NCBI GenBank assembly: GCA_934661375.1
Contig: CAKUJH010000042.1
Coordinates: forward strand, 1-26,559
Origin: an uncultured Victivallales bacterium
GTDB taxonomy: Bacteria; Verrucomicrobiota; Lentisphaeria; Victivallales; UBA1829
Direction: 5' to 3'
DNA length: 26,559 nucleotides
Positions 8,188 to 16,266 of this stretch are shown in pieces. The notes below the pieces were generated by a model. It ran no database searches. It was given only the letters and a program-made list of their open reading frames with translations, and was not told where the DNA came from. A program made the position numbers and the translations under genes. Numbering within the stretch: position 1 is the first letter of the stretch; the number at the start of each line of letters is the position of its first letter.

Positions 8188-9537
8188 ATGAAATATATCA
8201 TATTTGCCGCTGCTTTATGCTGTGTCATGCCGGCGGCGTTCCTGCTGGCGACGGAGCAGCGGCTGCTGAGGTGGAGTGTGCTGGGACTGATTCTGCCGCT
8301 GCTGATGTATCAGCAGACTTCGATCAACTTTTTCTCTCATGAATGGTATCGGGGAACAGCGCGCGGCATGGAAATTTCAATCATCTGCCTTGCCGCCCTG
8401 GCAATTCTGGCTGCGCTGATGCTCCGCAGGGGATTCAGACCGCTGATTCCCTGCGCGGGCGCCTGGATTTATCTCGGCTATTTCCTGCTCTCCCTTCCTT
8501 CTCTGCTGACCGCGGAAAACACCCTGTTTTCTTTTTTCGAAATTTGGAAAATGCTCATGATTTATCTGGTATATCTGGCGGTCTATTACTATCTGGAGCA
8601 GCAGAAAGGCGACTGCGGAATACTGCTGCTGGGGTTCGGAGCAGTCATCGTTTTCATTTTTTTCTCCGTGGTGCGGCAGCATTTTTCCGGGGTGTACCAG
8701 GTTCGCGCGCAGTTCCCGCATCAGAACAGTCTGGCAATGTTTGCCGGGCTGCTCGGAGCGCTTTTCTTCTCCATGGGACTGAATTGTCAGAAAGCCCTCT
8801 TTCGTTTTCTGGGCTTCTCCGGATTCATTCTTGCCTCGGTGATTCTGTTTCGAACATATTCCCGCGGAGCGATTCTCTGCTATCCGCCGGCATGCGGTCT
8901 GACAGCCGTGATATCATTGATGTATGACTGGAAAATGCGCAAACTGCAGCTGCTGTCCATCCTGGGCGTCATCGCGCTGACGGGTCTGCTGATTTTTGCC
9001 CCGCGGCTGATCGAACGCTTCGAATCCGCTCCGGAATCCTCCGCGCAGACGCGCCTCAATTTTGCGATCGCCGCCCGGAATATGATCCTCGACGAACCGC
9101 TGCTGGGCGTCGGGCTGAACAACTGGGGAATCAAAATCAATCCGCCTTATGAATACAGCGAACACCGCGACCCGTCCAAAGGATATACGGAGGATTACAA
9201 GGACGGGATCGTTGAAACGATCTATCTGCTGGTTTGCGCGGAATGCGGGATCCCGTGTTTCCTGCTGCTTCTGTTCTTTTTCTTCCATCACTGGATTCTG
9301 GCGTTGAAACTTTCCGGCAGACTGCGGAAGACCCCGTACTTTTTCATCCCCGCCGGACTGGTCGGCGGCTTCACCATGATCTATCTGCAATCCATTCTGG
9401 AATGGGTGTTGAAACAGCAGGTGAACTTCCTCGAACTCATGATTTTCTTCGCCGTCGTCGACTACATGAACCGTCATTGGCGCGAACTTAAGTCCGTTTC
9501 CATTCAACATATTGACAGCAGGAGACTTGCAGCATGA
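8188..9537 (+). CDS. O-antigen polymerase/ligase family protein (Wzy-like)
   Basis: The 449-residue product is a polytopic inner-membrane protein with about 10-12 hydrophobic segments and a large periplasmic loop. Motifs of the Wzy_C/WaaL superfamily are visible: FPHQNSLAMFAG (176-187), RTYSRGAIL just before a TM helix, and LLGVGLNNWG at 305-314 in the main loop. In this locus, with a flippase, co-polymerase and export protein, it is most likely the Wzy polymerase joining lipid-linked repeat units in the periplasm; a ligase role cannot be excluded by sequence. A GAGG site spans the previous stop codon. The stop region overlaps the next gene as ATGA. Confidence 0.9.
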   Translation: MKYIIFAAALCCVMPAAFLLATEQRLLRWSVLGLILPLLMYQQTSINFFSHEWYRGTARGMEISIICLAALAILAALMLRRGFRPLIPCAGAWIYLGYFLLSLPSLLTAENTLFSFFEIWKMLMIYLVYLAVYYYLEQQKGDCGILLLGFGAVIVFIFFSVVRQHFSGVYQVRAQFPHQNSLAMFAGLLGALFFSMGLNCQKALFRFLGFSGFILASVILFRTYSRGAILCYPPACGLTAVISLMYDWKMRKLQLLSILGVIALTGLLIFAPRLIERFESAPESSAQTRLNFAIAARNMILDEPLLGVGLNNWGIKINPPYEYSEHRDPSKGYTEDYKDGIVETIYLLVCAECGIPCFLLLLFFFFHHWILALKLSGRLRKTPYFFIPAGLVGGFTMIYLQSILEWVLKQQVNFLELMIFFAVVDYMNRHWRELKSVSIQHIDSRRLAA

Positions 9538-10472
9538 AAAACAACACCGTCGTCACTGTCGGCGACATCAATTATTTCTGGGGCATCTTCCTTCTGATTG
9601 CCTCCATGCGGAAGAACGGAATGGATGAACCCGTCCTCGTCGGGGCTTACCGTTTCACGCCGGAAGCCGCCGCCATGCTCGAACAGTTCGGCGATGTCCG
9701 CGTCCATTGCCTTGATTCCACGACGCATTCGCTCACTTGCATCAAACCGGCTGTCATGCTCCTTGCCGACACGGAATACATCACCTGGGTTGACAGCGAC
9801 GGTTTTTTCACAGGCAACTGCTCCGCCCGTCTCATTCCCGAACGTCCGGAAGAGATCCATATCCGCAGACGTTCCCCGCAGGAGAATCCGCAGGCGTTCC
9901 GCAACTATGCTTTCGGAGAAGACGGGCGCACCATTCCCGGCGCGATTCTCGACGCATGGCGCACGGACGTCGGCGAGCGGGAAACTCCGCGCAATCTCCA
10001 GAGCTGTTCAGCCTGCTTCCTTTCGGTTCACAAATCCGCGCGTCCCTTCCTCGAACGCTGGAATGAACAGATGATAAAACTCCTTCCGCCCGGAAACGTC
10101 GGCGTGGTCGACCGCCGTCTCAAATTTTATCATCAGCTCGACGAATCCGTCCTCAACAGTCTTCTTTGCTTCGCCGGAAATGCTCCCGAGACTGCAAAGA
10201 CCTATCGGCTGGACAAGGACATCAACGAACTCTACGTCCACTTCATCGGCTCTCCGAAGCCCTGGCGCGGCTGGACGCCATATTCCATCCGGCATTTCAA
10301 GTGTTACACGGACGTAATCAACTACGCCCTCGCAGCAGGTTTCATCCGCCCCGGAGACATCCCCTTTCCGCTGAACTCAGCGCATGAAACTCTTTGCCGT
10401 CTTGCCGCCCCGTTCGTCTCTTTCGGCACAAAAATCAAGAACCGTCTGTCCCGCCTGTCCGGAGGAAAATAG
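9534..10472 (+). CDS. GT8-like glycosyltransferase
   Basis: This 312-residue cytoplasmic enzyme has a GT-A fold signature: a DSD motif (D87-S-D89) in ITWVDSDGFF and a C-terminal HFIGSPKPW (236-244). The HFxGxxKPW pattern, whose histidine binds the metal, is characteristic of family GT8. It probably adds a hexose to the lipid-linked repeat unit; the donor is unknown. It opens a block of six genes with distinct codon use: by hand count about 23 CTC/CTT against 5 CTG leucine codons, the reverse of the flanking regulatory genes. It starts in an ATGA overlap with the polymerase gene. Confidence 0.82.
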   Translation: MKNNTVVTVGDINYFWGIFLLIASMRKNGMDEPVLVGAYRFTPEAAAMLEQFGDVRVHCLDSTTHSLTCIKPAVMLLADTEYITWVDSDGFFTGNCSARLIPERPEEIHIRRRSPQENPQAFRNYAFGEDGRTIPGAILDAWRTDVGERETPRNLQSCSACFLSVHKSARPFLERWNEQMIKLLPPGNVGVVDRRLKFYHQLDESVLNSLLCFAGNAPETAKTYRLDKDINELYVHFIGSPKPWRGWTPYSIRHFKCYTDVINYALAAGFIRPGDIPFPLNSAHETLCRLAAPFVSFGTKIKNRLSRLSGGK

Positions 10473-11522
10473 ATGACAAAGCCTTATTTTACCGTCGCCG
10501 TCATTGCACACCAGACTGAACCGTACCTCCCGCAGGCGCTTGATTCCGTCTTCGTGCAGACTTTTCCCGGTTTCGAATGCCTCATGATCGTGGAGGAATC
10601 CACCGACCGTTCGCTCGAAATCTGCCGGCAAATGGAACGCAGGGATCCGCGCTTCAAAACCGTTGAGCTTCCGAAAAGCGGCTCCGCATCCGTCTCGCGG
10701 AACTATGCGATGGATCATGCGGCGGGAGAATACATCGCGTTTCTCGACGGTGACGACTGGTTCAAACCGGAGATGCTTGAACGTGCTGCGGCACTGCTGG
10801 AAAAACATCCGGGAACCGATGTTCTGCAATTCAACGGCGAAGAGATTCTCGAACAGCCGGACGGTTCGCTTCAGCCGGGACGCCTCCTCGCGAATCTTCC
10901 CGCCTCCGAATCCGGGAAAACCATGACGGGACCCGGCCTGATCCGCAAAATGGGGAACGGCGGCGCAGTCGGCGGCTACACCTGGCTCAACATCTGCCGC
11001 ACCGCATTTCTGCGGGAAAACAAACTGTATCAGAATTCCGGACTTCTGATGGAAGACTTTGAATGGACTCCGCGATGCTGGTTCCTTGCAAAGCACGCGC
11101 TCTACCTTGCGGAAAGTCTCTATGTCTACCGCCGCCGTCCCGAATCGGTCACAACAAAAAATTCCGCGCGCATTCTGCACGAACTCGGAGCGGAATTCGC
11201 TTTTGTTCCGCCATTCCTCAAAGCGCATGACATTCCGCAGGACATCCGCCGGATCTGGGCGAACAAGTGGATCTCCGTTTTCATCTGGTTCTTCTTCTAT
11301 CCGAAAAACAACCGGAAGTATCCGATGCGCGACCGCCGTTCGGTCCGCGCGATGCTGCTGGAATCCGGAACGAACGCGCTTTTCCGTGAATTCATCCGGC
11401 TTTCCTCGGCGCCGAAGCGGTTCGGCATGACTCTCTTTGCGCTCCCCGGCGGTCTGCTCCCCGCATTGTTCTATTTCCGGCTGATCTATTTCCCGCTGCT
11501 CAAAATCCGGAGGAATCCCTGA
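10473..11522 (+). CDS. GT2 family glycosyltransferase (paralog A)
   Basis: The 349-residue protein carries an N-terminal GT2 domain: the beta1 strand FTVAVIAHQTEPYLPQAL, a DGDD metal/nucleotide-binding motif at 92-95 and a likely catalytic ED (E194-D195) in LLMEDFEWTPR. The C-terminal 100 residues contain a Trp/Phe-rich stretch and a hydrophobic end that may touch the membrane. It shares its full-length plan with the next gene (EDxEWTPR, YxYRxRPxS, FFxPKN, and a closing F-R-x-I-Y-x-P-L motif), so the two arose by duplication. It begins directly after the previous stop behind GGAGGA (10461-10466). Confidence 0.88.
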   Translation: MTKPYFTVAVIAHQTEPYLPQALDSVFVQTFPGFECLMIVEESTDRSLEICRQMERRDPRFKTVELPKSGSASVSRNYAMDHAAGEYIAFLDGDDWFKPEMLERAAALLEKHPGTDVLQFNGEEILEQPDGSLQPGRLLANLPASESGKTMTGPGLIRKMGNGGAVGGYTWLNICRTAFLRENKLYQNSGLLMEDFEWTPRCWFLAKHALYLAESLYVYRRRPESVTTKNSARILHELGAEFAFVPPFLKAHDIPQDIRRIWANKWISVFIWFFFYPKNNRKYPMRDRRSVRAMLLESGTNALFREFIRLSSAPKRFGMTLFALPGGLLPALFYFRLIYFPLLKIRRNP

Positions 11523-12592
11523 TGCCGTTCTTTTCCGTCATTGTTCCATGTTGCGATGTCGAAGCGTTCCTGCCCGAAACGCTCGCATCGCTGGACGCGC
11601 AGAGCTTCCGGGATTTTGAAATCATCCTCGTCGTCGAGGATTCGCGCGACCGCACGCTCGGACTCTGCCGCAAAGCGGAAGCGGAAAATCCGCGGATCAA
11701 AGTTTTCACGCAGCCGCGCAGCGGTTCTCCCGCCGCTCCGCGCAATACCGGACTCGCACATGCGGAAGGCAGATATACTGTCTTTCTTGACGGCGACGAC
11801 CTGCTGGAACACGACGCCTTGCAGATTCTCGCAGCCGCGATACAAAACGCCGGTTCGCCCGATGCAGTCCAAATCGCCTGTCAGGAGTTTCTGACCGGAC
11901 CGGACGGAACACGGACGATGAGAAAGCGCTTCTTCAATTATCTGCCGGAAGACCACGGGAAAATTTTCTCCGGTCCGGAAGCGACTTGCCGGGTTGCAGC
12001 GCTGCATGCATATCCGTTTCCAATCACCCAAATCTCCATCTGCCGCAGAGAATTTCTCTCCGGACACCATCTCTCCCAATGTCCGGGTCTGCTTCATGAA
12101 GATGAAGAATGGACGCCCCGCATTCTGTTTCTCGCGAAGAGTGTTCTCGCGCTTGACCGCGCACTGTATCTTTACCGGATTCGTCCGGACTCCATCATGG
12201 GCCGTTACAGCACTCTCCCGGATCCGGTCCCGTATGGAACAGTGCTGCGGCTGCTGCTGAAATTCGCCATGTCGCAGAAAAATGTTCCGGAAAACGTCTG
12301 GTTCGCATGGCAGAAGGTCTGGCTCTCCACATTTTTCAGCGCAGTGTTCTTTCCGAAAAACGGGAGACAGCTCCCCGCCGCCCTGCGGCACAGCGCCGTC
12401 CGTGCTCTTCTGGAGGATGACGGTGCTGCAAACCTCCGCGGATTTCTCGTCCGCGCGACACTGCCGAAACGCATTGCGGTACGCCTTATTCTGCTCTGCC
12501 GCCTCTGCCGCAGGTCTTTCATGCTTCTGCCCGCAGGCTGGTACTTCCGCTTCATCTATTATCCGCTTGCCATGAGGAGAAAAGAGAAATGA
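11522..12592 (+). CDS. GT2 family glycosyltransferase (paralog B)
   Basis: This 356-residue GT2 enzyme has FSVIVPCCDVEAFLPETL at the N-terminus, DGDD at 90-93 and an ED pair at 193-194 in LLHEDEEWTPR. It is a tandem paralog of the gene before it along the entire length, including the shared C-terminal FFPKN and FRFIYYPL regions. Divergence is large enough that the two probably add different residues or linkages. The ATG overlaps the previous stop by one base behind GGAGGA (11509-11514), and its own stop overlaps the next start as ATGA. Donor and acceptor are unknown. Confidence 0.88.
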   Translation: MPFFSVIVPCCDVEAFLPETLASLDAQSFRDFEIILVVEDSRDRTLGLCRKAEAENPRIKVFTQPRSGSPAAPRNTGLAHAEGRYTVFLDGDDLLEHDALQILAAAIQNAGSPDAVQIACQEFLTGPDGTRTMRKRFFNYLPEDHGKIFSGPEATCRVAALHAYPFPITQISICRREFLSGHHLSQCPGLLHEDEEWTPRILFLAKSVLALDRALYLYRIRPDSIMGRYSTLPDPVPYGTVLRLLLKFAMSQKNVPENVWFAWQKVWLSTFFSAVFFPKNGRQLPAALRHSAVRALLEDDGAANLRGFLVRATLPKRIAVRLILLCRLCRRSFMLLPAGWYFRFIYYPLAMRRKEK

Positions 12593-15087
12593 TCCGTCCG
12601 CTGCTGTTCTTCCTGCTCCTTGCCGTTCCGCATCTTCATGCGGAGTGGCGGATTCTGCACCTCGACGACCGCACGCTCGTGCTTACCGGGGATTGCTCCG
12701 CACAGCTTCAGGACATATGCAGGAACAGGAAAACCGCCATTTCGGGGAACCGCGTCCCGAAATGGGAAAAGGAACTGCGCCGCGATCTTGAACCCGCCCG
12801 CGTCATTCTCGAAAAACGCCCCGCACTTGTCCGGAGTCTGCGCGACAATCCGCAAATTTCACTTACATCCGCTGCCGCTCCGGTTAAAGTCGTCCGTACG
12901 GGATTCTGGATGAATCCGACCGGACTTCTGCGTATCGACGGTCTCCCCACCCGGAACGCCGAAATCGCATATCATCTCTTCCTTCTGCTCGACCGTCCTC
13001 TGCGCAACGGGGAACAACTGAAAATCCATCTTCCCGATGGCGGAACGTCTGCTTATACGCACATGCCGGACACCGCCGTTTCCGCGCTTTTCAAGTGGAA
13101 CCAGGTTGGCTATCCGCTTGAAACCGGACGCCGTTACGCCTATCTCGGCGCCTGGCTCGGAACAGCCGGGCCCATGCCCCTGAAACAATACGCCGGCAAA
13201 CCGTTTGAACTCATTCAGGCGGATACGGGCAAAACCGTCTTCCGGGGGGTTCTCGCCGCACGCCGCGCCGATCCGGTTGCCTCCAACGGCGCGCCCTTCT
13301 CCGGTGAAGAAGTGCTTGAACTCGATTTTTCCGCATTTCATCAGCCGGGCAAATACTATCTCCGGGTTGACGGCATCGGAAGGAGCGGAATCTTTGCCGT
13401 CGAACGCAACGCCGCCGCTCAGGCGTTCTTCATCCATGCGCGCGGACTCTATCACAAACGCTGCGGAATCGGAAAGCGGCCGCCTTTCACCGAATGGACC
13501 GCCGCGGCGTGTCATACATCCGTCATTCGCGGTTCGTTCCCGCCGCATGAACGCCATTACGGAAGCGGCGACCCCAAGCGCGGCTTCGGGTTTTACGACG
13601 CGGCGGGAAACAGTCTCTCCGTCCGGCATTTCCAGTTGATTGCGGAAAACGCGCCGCGGACAAAACCGCTGGACATCCGCGGCGGCTGGCACGATGCGGC
13701 GGACTACGACCGCCGTCCGCTTCACCTCGAAATCGTCGGCGACTTTGCAGCCGTTTATCTGCTCCGGCCTCGGAACTTTTCGGACGGACAGCTCGGCATT
13801 CCCGAAAGCGGGAACGGCATTCCCGATATTCTTGATGAAGCAATCTGGGGGCTCCGCCATCTGCTCGCTGCCCAGCAAACCGACGGCGGAGTCGGAACCT
13901 GGTTTGAAACGACGCGCCATCCGCGTCCGGGAGAAGGCATGCCCGCGCAGGATCCCTGCGTCTATTACATCTCCGCCGCGACCCGTCAGTCGTCGCTCGA
14001 ATACTCCGCGTATGCCGCGCTCCTCGCGCTCGCCCTCCGGAAGAGCGGAGCGGAGAAGGACGCCCGGATTTTTGCCGGGTCCGCACGCCGCGCATGGGAG
14101 TTTGCGATGAATCCGGCGAACCGCGTTCAGAAAGTCTACACGCTGAACAGACGCACGGTCTTCTACCGCGAACCGGCCGAACCGGAACCCGAATTTCTGG
14201 TAAAAGCCGGAGCCGCGCTCGCGCAATATTTTCATTCCGATGAATATCTGAAACCTGCGCTCGAAAACAGCGAAGCCGCACTTGCTTCCATGCGTAAGAA
14301 CAGCTGGCGCCGCTCCCCGTTCTTCTGGCTCGAACTGGAACTTTTCCCTGAAATCACAGAGCCGCTTTCCGGTCTGCGCCTTGCCTGGCGCCGCGACCTG
14401 ATCCGCGAAGCTGACCGTATGCTGGACTGCCAGGAGAACAGCTATCCCTACCGCACACCGTGGTTCGACGCAAAGAGTCCCTGGGTCCACACAATGGCAT
14501 GGGGCGCCTGGCATCCGCTCCGCCGCGCGCGTCTGCTCGTCGCCGCCCATGCAATCACCGGCGAAGTCAAATATCTCGACGGCGCCGGTCTTGCGAACGA
14601 TTTTCACAACGGGGCAAATCCGTTCGGCATGTGCATGACCAGCGGACTCGGCACAAGTTATCCCGTCCGCTTCCTTGACCTTCCCTCGTATGCGGACGGC
14701 ATTGCGGAAGCTGTTCCGGGCATCACGCCGTACCGCAACACCTTCGGCATTGCGCGCGCGGACATTCAGCTGGCGCACGGACTCTACCTCAAGCCGCGTC
14801 CCGTGCTTAACTTCTCCGGCGCGGCGCTCTCGTTCCTGCCGCGTGAAGGGCTGGACGAACAGCAGTGTGCCGAGGAACTCGCAAAAGTCTGGCCCGTCTG
14901 GCGCCGCTGGGCAAATGTGGAACAGTTCAGTGTCGACGCCAGCGAATACAGCGTCTGGGAGACCATCGGTCCCGCCGCGGCTGTTACCGGCTATCTGCTG
15001 GACGGCGCGCGCCCGCCGGAAAAATCCTGGTTCCGGAAACCCGTCAGCAATATACGTTCACTTCCCGGCTTCGCTCCGCTGCCATGA
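12589..15087 (+). CDS. Secreted glycoside hydrolase family 9 enzyme
   Basis: The 832-residue protein has a signal peptide (hydrophobic 4-14, likely cleavage after HLHA at about 18). Next come an N-terminal region without clear homology, a CelD_N-type Ig-like domain opening with KWNQVGYPLETGRRY (169-183), and an (alpha/alpha)6 GH9 catalytic domain (about 275-825). GGWHDAADYDRR (365-376) supplies the base aspartates D369 and D372, equivalent to the DAGD motif of GH9 enzymes. The C-terminal SEYSVWETIGPAAAVTGYL contains the acid candidate E791. The site therefore looks complete. GH9 enzymes mostly cut beta-1,4-glucans or related chains. Its place between glycosyltransferase and flippase genes suggests it trims or edits the polymer made here, as BcsZ does for cellulose; feeding on foreign glycans is the alternative. 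Confidence 0.85.
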   Translation: MIRPLLFFLLLAVPHLHAEWRILHLDDRTLVLTGDCSAQLQDICRNRKTAISGNRVPKWEKELRRDLEPARVILEKRPALVRSLRDNPQISLTSAAAPVKVVRTGFWMNPTGLLRIDGLPTRNAEIAYHLFLLLDRPLRNGEQLKIHLPDGGTSAYTHMPDTAVSALFKWNQVGYPLETGRRYAYLGAWLGTAGPMPLKQYAGKPFELIQADTGKTVFRGVLAARRADPVASNGAPFSGEEVLELDFSAFHQPGKYYLRVDGIGRSGIFAVERNAAAQAFFIHARGLYHKRCGIGKRPPFTEWTAAACHTSVIRGSFPPHERHYGSGDPKRGFGFYDAAGNSLSVRHFQLIAENAPRTKPLDIRGGWHDAADYDRRPLHLEIVGDFAAVYLLRPRNFSDGQLGIPESGNGIPDILDEAIWGLRHLLAAQQTDGGVGTWFETTRHPRPGEGMPAQDPCVYYISAATRQSSLEYSAYAALLALALRKSGAEKDARIFAGSARRAWEFAMNPANRVQKVYTLNRRTVFYREPAEPEPEFLVKAGAALAQYFHSDEYLKPALENSEAALASMRKNSWRRSPFFWLELELFPEITEPLSGLRLAWRRDLIREADRMLDCQENSYPYRTPWFDAKSPWVHTMAWGAWHPLRRARLLVAAHAITGEVKYLDGAGLANDFHNGANPFGMCMTSGLGTSYPVRFLDLPSYADGIAEAVPGITPYRNTFGIARADIQLAHGLYLKPRPVLNFSGAALSFLPREGLDEQQCAEELAKVWPVWRRWANVEQFSVDASEYSVWETIGPAAAVTGYLLDGARPPEKSWFRKPVSNIRSLPGFAPLP

Positions 15088-15102
15088 GGAAAGGATCACG
15101 AA

Positions 15103-16266
15103 ATGAAACATATTGAAATTTTTCTGTTTATCGACGCTCTCGGATGGAAGATTGCGGAGGAACACCGTTTCCTCGAAAAAGAACTTCCCGAACGCCGCAA
15201 ACTTGAAATGCAGTTCGGCTACTCCTGCACAGCCATTCCGACTCTGCTTTCCGGCGAAAGACCATGCAAGCATGGACATTTCGGGCTTTTCCGCTTCGTT
15301 CCGGAACACTCCCCTTTCCGCACGCTCGCCCGGTTCGCTCCGCTCTTCAAGCCGGACTCCTTCTGGAACCGCGGACGCGTCCGCCACTGGCTCTCCAGGA
15401 TTGTGAAACGTGTCTGCGGATTCACCGGATATTTCCAGCTCTACCGGATGCCCATTGACAAGCTCGGCATGATGGATTACTGCGAAAAGAAAAATCTCTT
15501 CGTCGAGCACGGCATGGCTCCGCTCGAAAATCTCTGTGACATGCTCAAACGCACCGGCGTTCCGTTTCATATCTCCGACTGGCAGAGATCCGATGCGGAA
15601 AATTTCAAGGCCGGAACGGATGAAATCCGGCGCGGAACCCGTTTCCTCTTCCTCTACACCGCCGGGCTCGACGCTCTGCTCCACCGGCATGTCCGCAACC
15701 CCCGCGTCGTTGCGGAGAAACTCCGCTGGTACGAATCGCAGATCCGCGGACTGCTCCGCACCTGCCGCGAATCCGGTGTGGAAGCACGGCTCACCGTTGT
15801 CTCCGACCACGGCATGACGCCGCTTGAAAAGAGCGTTGACGTCATGAGTGAAATAGAGAAGACTGGTCTGCGCTTCGGCGTCGACTACGGAGCATGTTAC
15901 GACTCCACTGTCGCACGCTTCCACTGGCTCAAGTCCGGCGCAAAGGAAAAAATCGAATCCGCCATGCGCAAATTTTCCGCCGACGGACATTTTCTTTCGG
16001 AGGAGGAACAGGACCGTTACGGCATTCTGCGTGCGGACCGCCGCTTCGGCGACGCGCTGTTTCTGATGAATCCCGGCGTCCAGATCGTCCCTTCCGACAT
16101 GGGTCAGATCCCGCTGAACGGAATGCACGGATACGCGCCCGGCGACATTGATTCCGCCGCCTCTCTTCTTTCCAACCGGACACTTCCCGCGGACGTTGTC
16201 GCGCTTGCCGACGTCTACCGTCTGATGAAGCTCCGCGCGGAAGGACTCAAGGAGGACGCCGAATGA
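15103..16266 (+). CDS. Alkaline-phosphatase-superfamily phosphodiesterase (NPP-type), cytoplasmic
   Basis: The 387-residue protein has no signal peptide or TM segment. It carries the seven two-metal-site residues typical of nucleotide pyrophosphatase/phosphodiesterases: D11 (FIDALG), nucleophile candidate T43 (CTAIPTLLSGERPCKHG), D190 and H194 (GLDALLHRH), D235-H236 (SDHGM) and H342 (GMHGYAP). Spacing of the later ligands agrees well with that family. It might cleave a nucleotide-sugar or a phosphodiester on a lipid-linked glycan, or transfer a phospho-substituent, since relatives also act as phosphotransferases. A cytoplasmic location beside a secreted GH9 and a flippase is unusual. AGGAAAGGA (15087-15095) precedes the ATG, and the 3' end overlaps the flippase gene as ATGA. 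Confidence 0.75.
   Translation: MKHIEIFLFIDALGWKIAEEHRFLEKELPERRKLEMQFGYSCTAIPTLLSGERPCKHGHFGLFRFVPEHSPFRTLARFAPLFKPDSFWNRGRVRHWLSRIVKRVCGFTGYFQLYRMPIDKLGMMDYCEKKNLFVEHGMAPLENLCDMLKRTGVPFHISDWQRSDAENFKAGTDEIRRGTRFLFLYTAGLDALLHRHVRNPRVVAEKLRWYESQIRGLLRTCRESGVEARLTVVSDHGMTPLEKSVDVMSEIEKTGLRFGVDYGACYDSTVARFHWLKSGAKEKIESAMRKFSADGHFLSEEEQDRYGILRADRRFGDALFLMNPGVQIVPSDMGQIPLNGMHGYAPGDIDSAASLLSNRTLPADVVALADVYRLMKLRAEGLKEDAE

Noticed and set aside
12859..14778. Very long open frame on the - strand (over 600 codons) opposite the GH9 gene
   Set aside because: It lies wholly antisense to a well-supported GH9 gene, gives a low-complexity Arg/Gly/Ala-rich product with no recognisable motif, and follows from the C-ending codon bias of the + strand gene.
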